The translations under genes and the position numbers were made by a program. Below are positions 37,259 to 45,226 of a DNA stretch of 64,000 nt, piece by piece. The DNA is taken from contig NZ_CP126164.1 of assembly GCF_030127105.1 (NCBI RefSeq), positions 1 to 64,000 of the forward strand. The letters are read 5' to 3'. Origin of the DNA: Haloarcula pelagica. Lineage in GTDB: Archaea > Halobacteriota > Halobacteria > Halobacteriales > Haloarculaceae. The notes under the pieces are model-generated. The model searched no databases and had not been told where the DNA came from. It was given only the letters and a program-made list of their open reading frames with translations. Position 1 is the first letter of the stretch. Each line of letters opens with the position of its first letter.

Positions 37259-37477
37259 TCAGATGTCGATATCGAGCACTTCCTCGGTCTGACAGTCCGG
37301 GCACGTGAGCTGGTACTGAATGTGTCCAGACCGGTGGTCCGTCTCGACGTGCGTCCGCCAATCACTGTGGAGGACTGTGTCGTGGAACCCACAGTTGCTA
37401 CACGTCTGCTCTTTGTGCAGGAGACTCTGCGTGAACGCATCGACGCCCCGCTGGTGGGCCTCGGTAAACTTGCTCAT
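37259..37477 (-). CDS. Small zinc-finger protein
   Basis: 72 residues from ATG 37477. Two cysteine pairs (TCSNCGFHDTV and LTCPDCQTEEV) and an intervening HSDWRTHVETDHRSG with several His indicate one or two zinc sites. The first part is a short helix (EAHQRGVDAFTQSLLHKEQT). Role unknown; small zinc-finger proteins are common regulators or adaptors in haloarchaea. It stands between the SMC-like gene and the DUF106 gene, on the same strand. Confidence 0.75.
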   Translation of the reverse strand: MSKFTEAHQRGVDAFTQSLLHKEQTCSNCGFHDTVLHSDWRTHVETDHRSGHIQYQLTCPDCQTEEVLDIDI

Positions 37478-37570
37478 CGCGTTTGCTGGGTAGAGCGACT
37501 GAAAATATAAATCTGGCGAGAACGTGTTACACGGTATCACGAGTCGAGAAGGCCACACAATGGGCCAACG

Positions 37571-39355
37571 TTACGCCTTGGGTTCGGCCCGATGAGAGAC
37601 AACATCCCAATCCGAGGGAGAGAGTTCGTTCGCCTCGAAACCGTCGTGTTCCGGATAGGCGGTCAAGACGAGATACGTCACCCGGCCGGCGGTATACTCG
37701 ACGAACGTGGCGATGTTGTCGCTGGCGAGACTTCCCAACCCATCAAGGAGTAACACCGGAACGCGCTCACCCACGTCGTAGGCCTCGTGACCGGCCAGTG
37801 CGACGACGAACCCCAACAACTCCCGTTCGCCCTCACTGAGGGCATCGAGCGTCGTCTCGCGCCCGTCGCGAGCGACGACGAGGTCGAACGTGCTGGTCAG
37901 GCGAGCCATCTCGAAGCCGGTATCGAATCGCTCGAACAGCTCTCCGAGCGCCGCCGAGAACGACTCCCGGAGTTCGCGTTTGACCTCGTCTTTGCGGTTT
38001 CGGAGTGCAGCTATTTCATCTGTGAGGTCGTCGTACTCCTCACTGAGCATCTGGCGTTGTTCGGCACGGGACTCGGCGTCGGCGAGTTCCTCACGTGCGT
38101 CTTCGAGTTCGGCTTCGGTGTATTTGATATCGCTCTCGATATCGGTGAGTCGGTCAGTTTCCGTCTCCACGGAGTCCGCAACGTCGTCGATGCGAGCCTC
38201 TAGGTCGGCCAACCGGTCACGGGCCCCAGCGAGGTCGTCGGTTTTCTCGGCGAGCGACGCTTCCAACTCGCCGATACGGTCGGTCAGGTCCGTTTCCCGT
38301 CGGCGAGCCGTGCGGACCTCGTCACGGCGAGTTTCGAGTTCTTCGACCCGCGTCTGGTATTCGGATTCCTCCTGTCGTAGCTCCGTGATTCGTGCGTCGA
38401 GTGCGTCGAGCTTATCTGTTATTTCGTCACGCTCTGTTTCCGTTCCACAGACCCAACATTCGACGCTGTCACCGAGGAGATCCCGAGACACGTCGGTCAG
38501 TAACTCGGTTCGGTCAGCGTCGAGTACCCGCTTGTTGGCCTCGAAGACGCCCTGTAACAGCTCTCGGTCCCGTTCGAGTGCGTGGAGTCGGTCGCGGACG
38601 CGCGCTAACTCCGACTCGATATCACCCGCGTCCGGCACGGTGTGCTCGGAGAGTTCCGTGCGGTTCTCGGCGAGTCGGTCTTCGACGCGCTCGACAGTCT
38701 GCTCCAGCCGGTCGATGCGTCGCTGCACGCGTTCCCGCTCGGCACGGAGGTCGCTCAGTTCCGCCCGGGTATCGGTGTCGCTGGTCTCGGCATCGAGCGA
38801 CGCCCGTTCAGTTCGCAGCTCTTCCAGGTCGGCTTCGAGGTCAGTCACTCGTTCCTGCAGTTTCGGCAACCGCTCCGCCGCATCGTCTGCCCGTTCGAGT
38901 TCGCGTTCGACCTGCTCCCGTTCGGATTGCAGGTCGGCTATCTGGCTGTCGATATCCTCGAAATCCAGTGGCTTCGTGAGCAGCGGCTCCAGCGGTTCGT
39001 CGTCCCGAACTGCCTTTCGAACAGCGTTGTTCTCGTCGAGGAACGCAAAGAGGTCAGCACAGATGCGGTCGTATTCGGACGAGAGATACGGGTTCCCGCG
39101 GCGGCGAACCGCCGTGCCATCCCGTTCGAGTCGCACTTCGAACGTGTCGTCGTCAGTATCGAGTTCGACCAGGCCGTGGTCGGCACCTTCGGTAAGGGGG
39201 GTCTCGGTCCCCAACGCAGTTTTGATGCCGCGCAGAAAACTCGACTTGCCCTGCCAGTTGCTCGCTCGGACGGCGTTGACGCCGGGTTCGATAGCTTCGT
39301 CTGCGGTACGAATCCCGGCGATGTTCTCGACTGTGAGTTGCCACGTCATGTTCAC
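37571..39355 (-). CDS. Archaea-specific SMC-related ATPase with zinc hook
   Basis: 594 residues, Rad50/SMC layout. The N-terminal Walker A (SNWQGKSSFLRG, near residue 36) is followed by a long coiled coil (about 130-290) and a zinc-hook CWVCGTETE (near 298). A returning coiled coil (about 310-460) leads to the C-terminal signature LDALSEGERELLGFVVALAG (near 500) and Walker B VPVLLLDGLGSLAS (near 532). Such half-size SMC proteins are annotated in haloarchaea as archaea-specific SMC-related proteins. It starts at ATG 39355, overlapping the end of the RdfA gene by 4 bases. The partnership suggests a role in chromosome organisation or cell-shape control. Confidence 0.88.
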   Translation of the reverse strand: MNMTWQLTVENIAGIRTADEAIEPGVNAVRASNWQGKSSFLRGIKTALGTETPLTEGADHGLVELDTDDDTFEVRLERDGTAVRRRGNPYLSSEYDRICADLFAFLDENNAVRKAVRDDEPLEPLLTKPLDFEDIDSQIADLQSEREQVERELERADDAAERLPKLQERVTDLEADLEELRTERASLDAETSDTDTRAELSDLRAERERVQRRIDRLEQTVERVEDRLAENRTELSEHTVPDAGDIESELARVRDRLHALERDRELLQGVFEANKRVLDADRTELLTDVSRDLLGDSVECWVCGTETERDEITDKLDALDARITELRQEESEYQTRVEELETRRDEVRTARRRETDLTDRIGELEASLAEKTDDLAGARDRLADLEARIDDVADSVETETDRLTDIESDIKYTEAELEDAREELADAESRAEQRQMLSEEYDDLTDEIAALRNRKDEVKRELRESFSAALGELFERFDTGFEMARLTSTFDLVVARDGRETTLDALSEGERELLGFVVALAGHEAYDVGERVPVLLLDGLGSLASDNIATFVEYTAGRVTYLVLTAYPEHDGFEANELSPSDWDVVSHRAEPKA

Positions 39356-40104
39356 AGTGCCGGCAAGAGGAGTGTCTCCATGAGGAACGGCCCATCGAGC
39401 AAGAGGCCCTGAGCTGCTTCAGCCGCACCATAGGGCGTAATAACCGCCGAGAGCGTATTCTTCCAGCTCTCGACAGTGCCGTCCTCCTCTTCGAGCGAGA
39501 CATGCTGTTCACAGACGTACCCGCGTTCGACCGCCTCGTCGAACGGGACCCGGACCGAGCAGTCCGAACAGCCGAGCTTGACCTGAACGTCCACTTCAGC
39601 TGCTTCGGCATCGACGAGTCGTTCTTTTGAGGCGAGCGAGGAGAGGACAGACTGTGCCTTCTCTTCGGTTCGCTGTCGGGCGACTTCTACGGTATTCGCC
39701 TCCCAGTCTGTCTTCGCCTCGCCAGTGTCTTTCTCGGCATCGAGACAGCCCTTGAGGTGATGGCGCATCGTACTCCAGGAGATGAGTTCGCTCTCGATGC
39801 GCTCGATGTCGAGTCCGTCAGCAGCAAGCGCGGCCGCCAGTTCGTCACGCGCTACGTCGTCGTCACCGGTGAGGAGTTCGTACTCCCGGTCCAGATGGAC
39901 GCCCAGCGTCTCGCGGTCCGCTTGTGCGTATAGCTCCTTGAGAAGTCGTTTGTTGAACCACTCTGTGAGCGATTTGTAGCCGTCGGCTGACCGACCGTCG
40001 CGGCCGGTCCAGCGAGTGACGAGATACTCGTCGAGAGAGTGGTCGGCCGACCCCGGCGCCGTGAGGTCGTACCGATCAGCCAGCGTATCGACCTTGCATC
40101 CCAT
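39352..40104 (-). CDS. rdfA: Rod-determining factor RdfA
   Basis: 250 residues. The N-terminal half (KVDTLADRYDLTAPGSADHS; YKSLTEWFNKRLLKELYAQA; REYELLTGDDD) matches the RdfA family, first described as needed for rod-shaped cells in Haloferax. The C-terminal part has two CxxC-like pairs (LGCSDCSVRVPF, then RGYVCEQHV) that may bind zinc. The gene overlaps the SMC-related gene by 4 bases, a recurring pair in haloarchaea. Molecular function is unknown. Genomes often carry several such pairs, so this copy may not be the shape-controlling one. Confidence 0.85.
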   Translation of the reverse strand: MGCKVDTLADRYDLTAPGSADHSLDEYLVTRWTGRDGRSADGYKSLTEWFNKRLLKELYAQADRETLGVHLDREYELLTGDDDVARDELAAALAADGLDIERIESELISWSTMRHHLKGCLDAEKDTGEAKTDWEANTVEVARQRTEEKAQSVLSSLASKERLVDAEAAEVDVQVKLGCSDCSVRVPFDEAVERGYVCEQHVSLEEEDGTVESWKNTLSAVITPYGAAEAAQGLLLDGPFLMETLLLPAL

Positions 40105-40187
40105 ACAGTTTCTATCCGTATGAATGGGGTCGCGACTATTAAACGTGCGTGCTGCCGTTTTGCGTGCTACCGCTTCAGTTGAATCAG

Positions 40188-40694
40188 CTACTCCGGATTC
40201 CCCAACCGCACAGTGAGTACAGGGGCATCCGCCGCTCGCACCACCTTCTCGGTCACACTACCGAGGAGATATCGGTCGACACCGGTCCGGCCGTGGGTCC
40301 CCATCACGATGAGGTCTGCGTCGGATTCATCCGAATAGTCGAGAATCCGTTTGAATGGATTGCCGCTCCAGACCGCAGTTTCGACGGCAACGTCGTCGTC
40401 GATAGCATCGGCGGTGTCACTCACAACCTGCTCGGCGTGTGCGGTGACCGCGTCCTCGTGCTCTTCGTTGACGAGCCCAGACGGCTGTTCTTGCTCGTGT
40501 TCCTCTCCGACCATCTCGGATTGTGCCACGCCGTCGTGTTCTTCACCGACCATACCGGAATGGACAGCATCAGTGTCTGCCACGAACAGGACGTGGAGCG
40601 TCGCATCGTACTGTCTGGCATGGTCTACGGCGTGTTCGAGCGCTGCGTCGGCTCCGTCGCTCCCGTCAGTCGGGAACAGAATGGTCTCGTACAT
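40188..40694 (-). CDS. UspA universal stress protein with histidine-rich repeat insert
   Basis: 168 residues. The fold begins ETILFPTDGSDGADAALEHA and ends with the ATP-binding loop MGTHGRTGVDRYLLGSVTEK, so nucleotide binding is expected. An insert at about residues 45-85 holds three near-repeats (GMVGEEHDG, EMVGEEHEQ, GLVNEEHED), absent from ordinary UspA proteins. The acidic His-containing repeats might bind metal or mediate assembly. It stands alone on the minus strand, 85 bases before an APC permease in the same direction. Other UspA modules occur at 27066, 28700, 42781 and as a remnant at 47065. Confidence 0.85.
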   Translation of the reverse strand: MYETILFPTDGSDGADAALEHAVDHARQYDATLHVLFVADTDAVHSGMVGEEHDGVAQSEMVGEEHEQEQPSGLVNEEHEDAVTAHAEQVVSDTADAIDDDVAVETAVWSGNPFKRILDYSDESDADLIVMGTHGRTGVDRYLLGSVTEKVVRAADAPVLTVRLGNPE

Positions 40695-40778
40695 GTGCCT
40701 TCAGTATCTATTTATCGGCCCCATATATAAAATTTTGTAGGTGTTAACAAGTCAGATAGTTTTTATATCCACGGCCTA

Positions 40779-42074
40779 TTACTCCAACAGAGTTCGCTCG
40801 AGCGGTTGTCGTTCGAAGTATACCAGTTCGAGAAGGACGACCGACACGACGAGGGCTAAGACGACAACGAACGTCCCGAATTCCTGGGTCAGGAGATACC
40901 AACAGAGCGCACAGATAGTAGCTATCGCCCCGACGGTGCCCAGGGCCGGACCGACCGCAGACCAGCGGGAGTCAGAACGGTGTTGGAACGCGAGATAGCT
41001 ACCCAGCCCGAATATCGTGACGAACGCGAGCGATGCGAACGAACTAATCGCATCGAGACTCCCGAACGCGGAGAGCAGTACCGTGAGTCCGCCCAACAGG
41101 GCGAGTGACCGAACGGGTTCCCCGCCCGATGTCGTCAGGCGACTCGGAAGCATCTCTTCGGTGGCTAACTGCCGAACTAGGCGGGCGGTACTGAACAGCG
41201 TCGCGTTGAGCGCGCTCGCCGTCGAAAATAAGGCGGCGATGCCTATCAGCAAGAAGCCTACCGTCCCGAAGACCGGCTCTGCAGCGACTGCGAGTGCCGT
41301 CTCGGCATCGGCTTGGATACGTGCCGCCGGGAGTAAGGTCGTCGTGACGAGTGCCACCAGCATATAGAGCGCCGTTACGAAGGGTATCGAGACGAAAATC
41401 GCGGTCCGAACCGTCTCTCGCGGGTTCCGAATACTCTCCTGGTCGAACAGCAGCAGTTCCCACCCTTCGAAGGCGACGAAAGCTATCGCCCCGGCGACGG
41501 CCGGACCGACACCGAACTGGTCGAGGCCGAGTGTCAACTGGCCACGCGTGACGCCGTAGTAGAGCCCGCCGCCGCAGAAGCCGAGCAGAATCAACACTTT
41601 GAGACCGACCAGCGTATCTTCGGTGCGGCCCGAGGCATGTGCCCCGAGCACGTTGATACCGATGAAGACCACGACGACAGCGGCCGAAACGAGTGGGCGA
41701 AGCGGGATGGGGCCGACCGTACTGCTGCCAACGAGACCGACGAAGTAACTCCCGAACGCGTAGGCGTAGAGCCCCATCGTACCGACGTAGCCGATGACGA
41801 ACGTCCACCCCATCATCCCGGCAAGGGTCGTGTTTCCGGTGACTGTCTCGATGAGCGCGACGGGGCTCGTCGGTTCCGGGACGACCGCGTTCAGTCTGAC
41901 GAAGGAGTACCCGGCAGCGAGAGCGACAACCCCCGACACGAGGAAGGCAAACCATGCGGCGGTGCCAGCCTGTGCGGCGACTACGCCCAACACGGCGAAG
42001 ATGCCGCCACCGACCATCCCGCCGACGGCCATCGCGACGGATTCACTGAGGCCGATTCGGTCGCCCATATCCAC
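40779..42074 (-). CDS. APC-family amino-acid permease
   Basis: 431 residues, about 12 membrane segments. Helix 1 is VAMAVGGMVGGGIFAVLGVV, and helix 6 is FVAFEGWELLLFDQESIRNP, followed by RETVRTAIFVSIPFVTALYM. It is a close paralogue of the permease at 32434-33717. It starts at ATG 42074, and ATG 42068 is equally possible. It follows no obvious operon partner; the UspA gene is downstream on the same strand and may regulate it, as suggested by permease-UspA fusions nearby. Confidence 0.87.
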   Translation of the reverse strand: MDMGDRIGLSESVAMAVGGMVGGGIFAVLGVVAAQAGTAAWFAFLVSGVVALAAGYSFVRLNAVVPEPTSPVALIETVTGNTTLAGMMGWTFVIGYVGTMGLYAYAFGSYFVGLVGSSTVGPIPLRPLVSAAVVVVFIGINVLGAHASGRTEDTLVGLKVLILLGFCGGGLYYGVTRGQLTLGLDQFGVGPAVAGAIAFVAFEGWELLLFDQESIRNPRETVRTAIFVSIPFVTALYMLVALVTTTLLPAARIQADAETALAVAAEPVFGTVGFLLIGIAALFSTASALNATLFSTARLVRQLATEEMLPSRLTTSGGEPVRSLALLGGLTVLLSAFGSLDAISSFASLAFVTIFGLGSYLAFQHRSDSRWSAVGPALGTVGAIATICALCWYLLTQEFGTFVVVLALVVSVVLLELVYFERQPLERTLLE

Positions 42075-42181
42075 AATTTATATTCTACTGACAAATGTGT
42101 TCCTGCGGTGCGGTCGTCGAAAGCCCCGACACCCGTCGCTAGTCTACAGAAAACAATGCATTGTCCTGACCAAGCCACTGT

Positions 42182-42448
42182 ATGAGCAGCGAGACAGCGC
42201 CGCTCGACGTACGGGCATTTGGCATCGCGTGTGGCCTTCTCTGGGCAGGCGGCGTGGTCGCGCTTGGCCTCACTGCCCGCGTCGGCTGGGGGCAACGGTG
42301 GGAACAGTTGTTGGCCGATGTCTACCGAGGATACGACGAGACAGCAACCGGGCTCGTCGTCGGCGCGAGCTGGGCTTTCCTTGATGGCCTCAGCGGTGGG
42401 CTGGCGTTCGCGTGGCTCTACAACAAGCTGGCTACGACACCCCGGTAA
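42182..42448 (+). CDS. Holin-like small membrane protein
   Basis: 88 residues with two membrane segments (FGIACGLLWAGGVVALGLTA and TGLVVGASWAFLDGLSGGLA) separated by a short polar stretch (WGQRWEQLLADVYRGYDETA). It is of the type annotated in haloarchaea as bacteriophage holin-like. Here it sits among transporters rather than virus genes, so cell lysis is unlikely. It is divergent from the APC permease at 40779. Confidence 0.7.
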   Translation: MSSETAPLDVRAFGIACGLLWAGGVVALGLTARVGWGQRWEQLLADVYRGYDETATGLVVGASWAFLDGLSGGLAFAWLYNKLATTPR

Positions 42449-42641
42449 GCCCAGCAAACAGGTCTGTCGGTCCGTCGAGTTGCCAGTATGTAGACACTAT
42501 ATTTGTTCGTTCGTTCCGAATCACACCAGTATGCAGGAGCAGTCCCGACGAGCAGACGGACCCAAGCTAGTGTCCGCCATAGCACACACGCCTGCACAGC
42601 CAGCCCCGCTGGGGCCAGGGAGCGAGCCGGAGTGAGCGGCC

Positions 42642-42788
42642 GTGCCGGGCACAGATGTCCTCTTGGGTGTCGCGCTGACGGTTCTGGCGTGGGGGGCGCT
42701 TTCGTACACGGTCCTCCGCGGCCGTCGCACCGTCGAGCGTCTCGCTGAAGCCCGGACGACCCAACGAGAGGAGAGCGCCGATGGCTAG
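42642..42788 (+). CDS. Small membrane protein overlapping APC-UspA gene
   Basis: 48 residues from GTG 42642 to TAG 42786-42788: a single hydrophobic segment (VLLGVALTVLAWGALSYTVL) and a charged tail with many Arg and Glu. Its last 8 bases overlap the start of the large permease gene, so translation is probably coupled. It could be a small subunit of that transporter. The non-ATG start lowers certainty. Confidence 0.55.
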   Translation: MPGTDVLLGVALTVLAWGALSYTVLRGRRTVERLAEARTTQREESADG

Positions 42789-45144
42789 CGATGCCGAAGG
42801 AGGTGCGGACTTCGCTCGCGAACTAACCCTGCTGGACGTAACGTTCATCGGCGTCGGGGCGATGATCGGCGGGAGCATCTTCGTGTTGAGCGGGCTCGCT
42901 GCCGGTGAGTCCGGCCCCGCATTGATCCTCGCGTTTGCGCTGAACGGCTTCATCACCATCTTCACGGGGATGGTGTACGCCGAACTCGGCAGCGCCATCC
43001 CGGAACCGGGCGGGGGCTATCTCTGGGTTCGGACGGCACTGGGCCGCTCGCAGGCGTTCCTCTCGGGCTGGATGAGCTGGTTCGCCCACGCCGTCGCCGG
43101 CTCACTGTACATCCTCAGTTTCGGCTCGTTCGTCACGCTCATTCTGACAGAGTATTTCGGGATTACGCTCGGACTCGGTGACACACAGCTCCAGCAGGGT
43201 TTTGCGATTGTGGCGGCAGCCGTCTTCACCTATATCAACTACCGCGGCGCGAAAGAGACGAGTCGCGCGGAGAACCTAGTCACGTTCCTGCAATTGCTCA
43301 TCATCGTCGCGTTCATTGTCGCCGGCGTGGCGGCGATGTTCCGACGCCCACAGATTACAGCGGCGAACTTCGAGCCGTTTTTTCCGAACGGTGCCGGTGG
43401 GGTCTTCCTGGCGATGGGGCTGACGTTCATCGCATTCGAAGGCTACGAGATTATCGTCCAGTCGGGTCGAGAAGTGGTGAACCCGAGGGAAAACATCCCG
43501 AAGGCGGTGTTCTACTCGATGTTCGTCGTGGTCACCATCTACGTGCTGGTTGGAGCTGTCCTCATTGGTGGTGTCGAACTGACCCCGGAGCTGCTGGAAA
43601 CCGCCCGTACGACCGATAGCATCGGCGGTAGTACGGTCGAGGCGTTGCCAGCTGACCCGACGGGGTGGCAGGTACTGGGTCATCTCGGTGAGTTCGGGCT
43701 TGCACAGGCTGCCGGTCAGTTCCTGCCGTTCGGGACGCTCATCATTCTGGTGACCGGCATCCTCTCGTCGCTGGCCGCACTCAACGCGACGACGTTCTCC
43801 AGTTCCCGCGTTGGGTACGCGATGGGTAAAGACAGCGTCTTCCCCGACGCATTCGAGCGGATTCACCCGGACCACCAGACGCCGCACATCTCCATCGTCC
43901 TAAGCGGCGCACTCATCGCTGTGATGGCCGTCTCACTGCCGCTGGCACAGGTCGCAGCCGCCACCGACCTCATGTTTCTCCTCCTGTTCCTGCAAGTGAA
44001 CTACTCGATGATTCGCATTCGCCGCGAACAGGGAGAGGAACTCGAATACGGCTACATCTCGCCGTACTTCCCGTACGTCCCTATCGTCGGAATCCTCACG
44101 AAGCTCTTTCTGGCGATCTACTTTTTCAACTACAGCCCGCTGGCGTGGCTGCTCGCTGTCGGCTGGATTCTCACCGGTCTCGTGGTGTTTCTCGTCTACT
44201 CGCAGGGCCGGATTCGGCGGACAGAACTCGCGTCCGAGGTGCGGGTCCTCTCAGAAGAACGCAGCGCCGCCGGACGACCGAATCAGATTCTCGTCCCGAT
44301 TGCGAATCCCGATACCGCCCACCGGCTTCTCGAATTGGCGACGACGCTGGCTCGCCAGACCGACAGCGAGCTGCTCGTCACGACAGTTGTGACGATTCCC
44401 GTCCAAACACCGCTGGAAGAGGGTGAATCCTACGTCGAGAACGAACGGGAGTGGCTCGACGAGGCGCTAGCGGGCGTCCCGGACGACGTGCCTGCTCACC
44501 GGACGGTCACCATCGGTCGAACGGCCGGCCGGAGCATCGTCAGTCTCGCTCAGCAGTACGACAGCGATCAGGTGTTGCTTGGCTGGCGAGGGCAACGCCG
44601 GCGGCGTGAGTACGTCCTGGGCTCGACCATCGACTACGTCGTCGAAGAGGCGCCCTGTGACGTCGTCGTCGCGAAATCGAGCGGTACCGAACATCCACGG
44701 CGGGTGCTGGTGCCGACCGACGGCGGGCCCCACAGCGAGCGAGCCGAGGGAATCGCAGGGGGGTTCGTCGAGGCCGTGGACGGCAAACTCACGCTGCTCA
44801 CCGTCGGGCCGGACGCGCCCGTCGGGCAACCGTATCTCGACTCGCGCCAGTCGATGCTCGAAGCGCAAGGAATAGCGGTTGACGCCGAGCTGTTGGACGG
44901 TGCCGATGTGACCGACACAATTCTGGCCTATGCTAGCGAGCACGAGGTCGATACGATAGTGATGGGGGCGACCCGTCAGGGACTTCTGAGTCGTGCCCTC
45001 TTCGGGGACGTGCCTGAGACAGTTGGAGAGCGATTCGACGGTGAAGTGTTGCTAGTGAGGCATTATCAGCCCACACGGTCGCTCGTTCGAGCGTGGTTCC
45101 AGCGGTGGCTCGGCGAGCGGCGGGTACCGACCGTATCGAAGTAA
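42781..45144 (+). CDS. APC-family amino-acid permease with two UspA domains
   Basis: 787 residues, the paralogue of the gene at 28700-31111. The permease part has FIGVGAMIGGSIFVLSGLAA, PEPGGGYLWVRTALGRSQ and FIAFEGYEIIVQSGREVVNP. After about residue 490, two UspA-like domains follow (NQILVPIANPDTAHRLLELA; QVLLGWRGQRRRREYVLGST; RRVLVPTDGGPHSERAEGI; TIVMGATRQGLLSRALFGDV). ATG 42781 was chosen because the region before the first helix matches the paralogue. A SulP transporter follows 82 bases downstream. Substrate unknown. Confidence 0.9.
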   Translation: MASDAEGGADFARELTLLDVTFIGVGAMIGGSIFVLSGLAAGESGPALILAFALNGFITIFTGMVYAELGSAIPEPGGGYLWVRTALGRSQAFLSGWMSWFAHAVAGSLYILSFGSFVTLILTEYFGITLGLGDTQLQQGFAIVAAAVFTYINYRGAKETSRAENLVTFLQLLIIVAFIVAGVAAMFRRPQITAANFEPFFPNGAGGVFLAMGLTFIAFEGYEIIVQSGREVVNPRENIPKAVFYSMFVVVTIYVLVGAVLIGGVELTPELLETARTTDSIGGSTVEALPADPTGWQVLGHLGEFGLAQAAGQFLPFGTLIILVTGILSSLAALNATTFSSSRVGYAMGKDSVFPDAFERIHPDHQTPHISIVLSGALIAVMAVSLPLAQVAAATDLMFLLLFLQVNYSMIRIRREQGEELEYGYISPYFPYVPIVGILTKLFLAIYFFNYSPLAWLLAVGWILTGLVVFLVYSQGRIRRTELASEVRVLSEERSAAGRPNQILVPIANPDTAHRLLELATTLARQTDSELLVTTVVTIPVQTPLEEGESYVENEREWLDEALAGVPDDVPAHRTVTIGRTAGRSIVSLAQQYDSDQVLLGWRGQRRRREYVLGSTIDYVVEEAPCDVVVAKSSGTEHPRRVLVPTDGGPHSERAEGIAGGFVEAVDGKLTLLTVGPDAPVGQPYLDSRQSMLEAQGIAVDAELLDGADVTDTILAYASEHEVDTIVMGATRQGLLSRALFGDVPETVGERFDGEVLLVRHYQPTRSLVRAWFQRWLGERRVPTVSK

Positions 45145-45226
45145 AGGTCGTGAGACTCGGCAGTGGGTCAGAGTGGGATACTACTGGGAAGAACGGCTAT
45201 CAGGAGTAGCCCCCAGAGACGTACAC

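Noticed and set aside
37890-39383. A 497-codon plus-strand open frame rich in Ser and Arg
   Set aside because: It is the antisense of the coiled-coil SMC-related gene. Its composition is what reverse reading of Glu/Asp/Arg-rich codons gives, and it has no domain.
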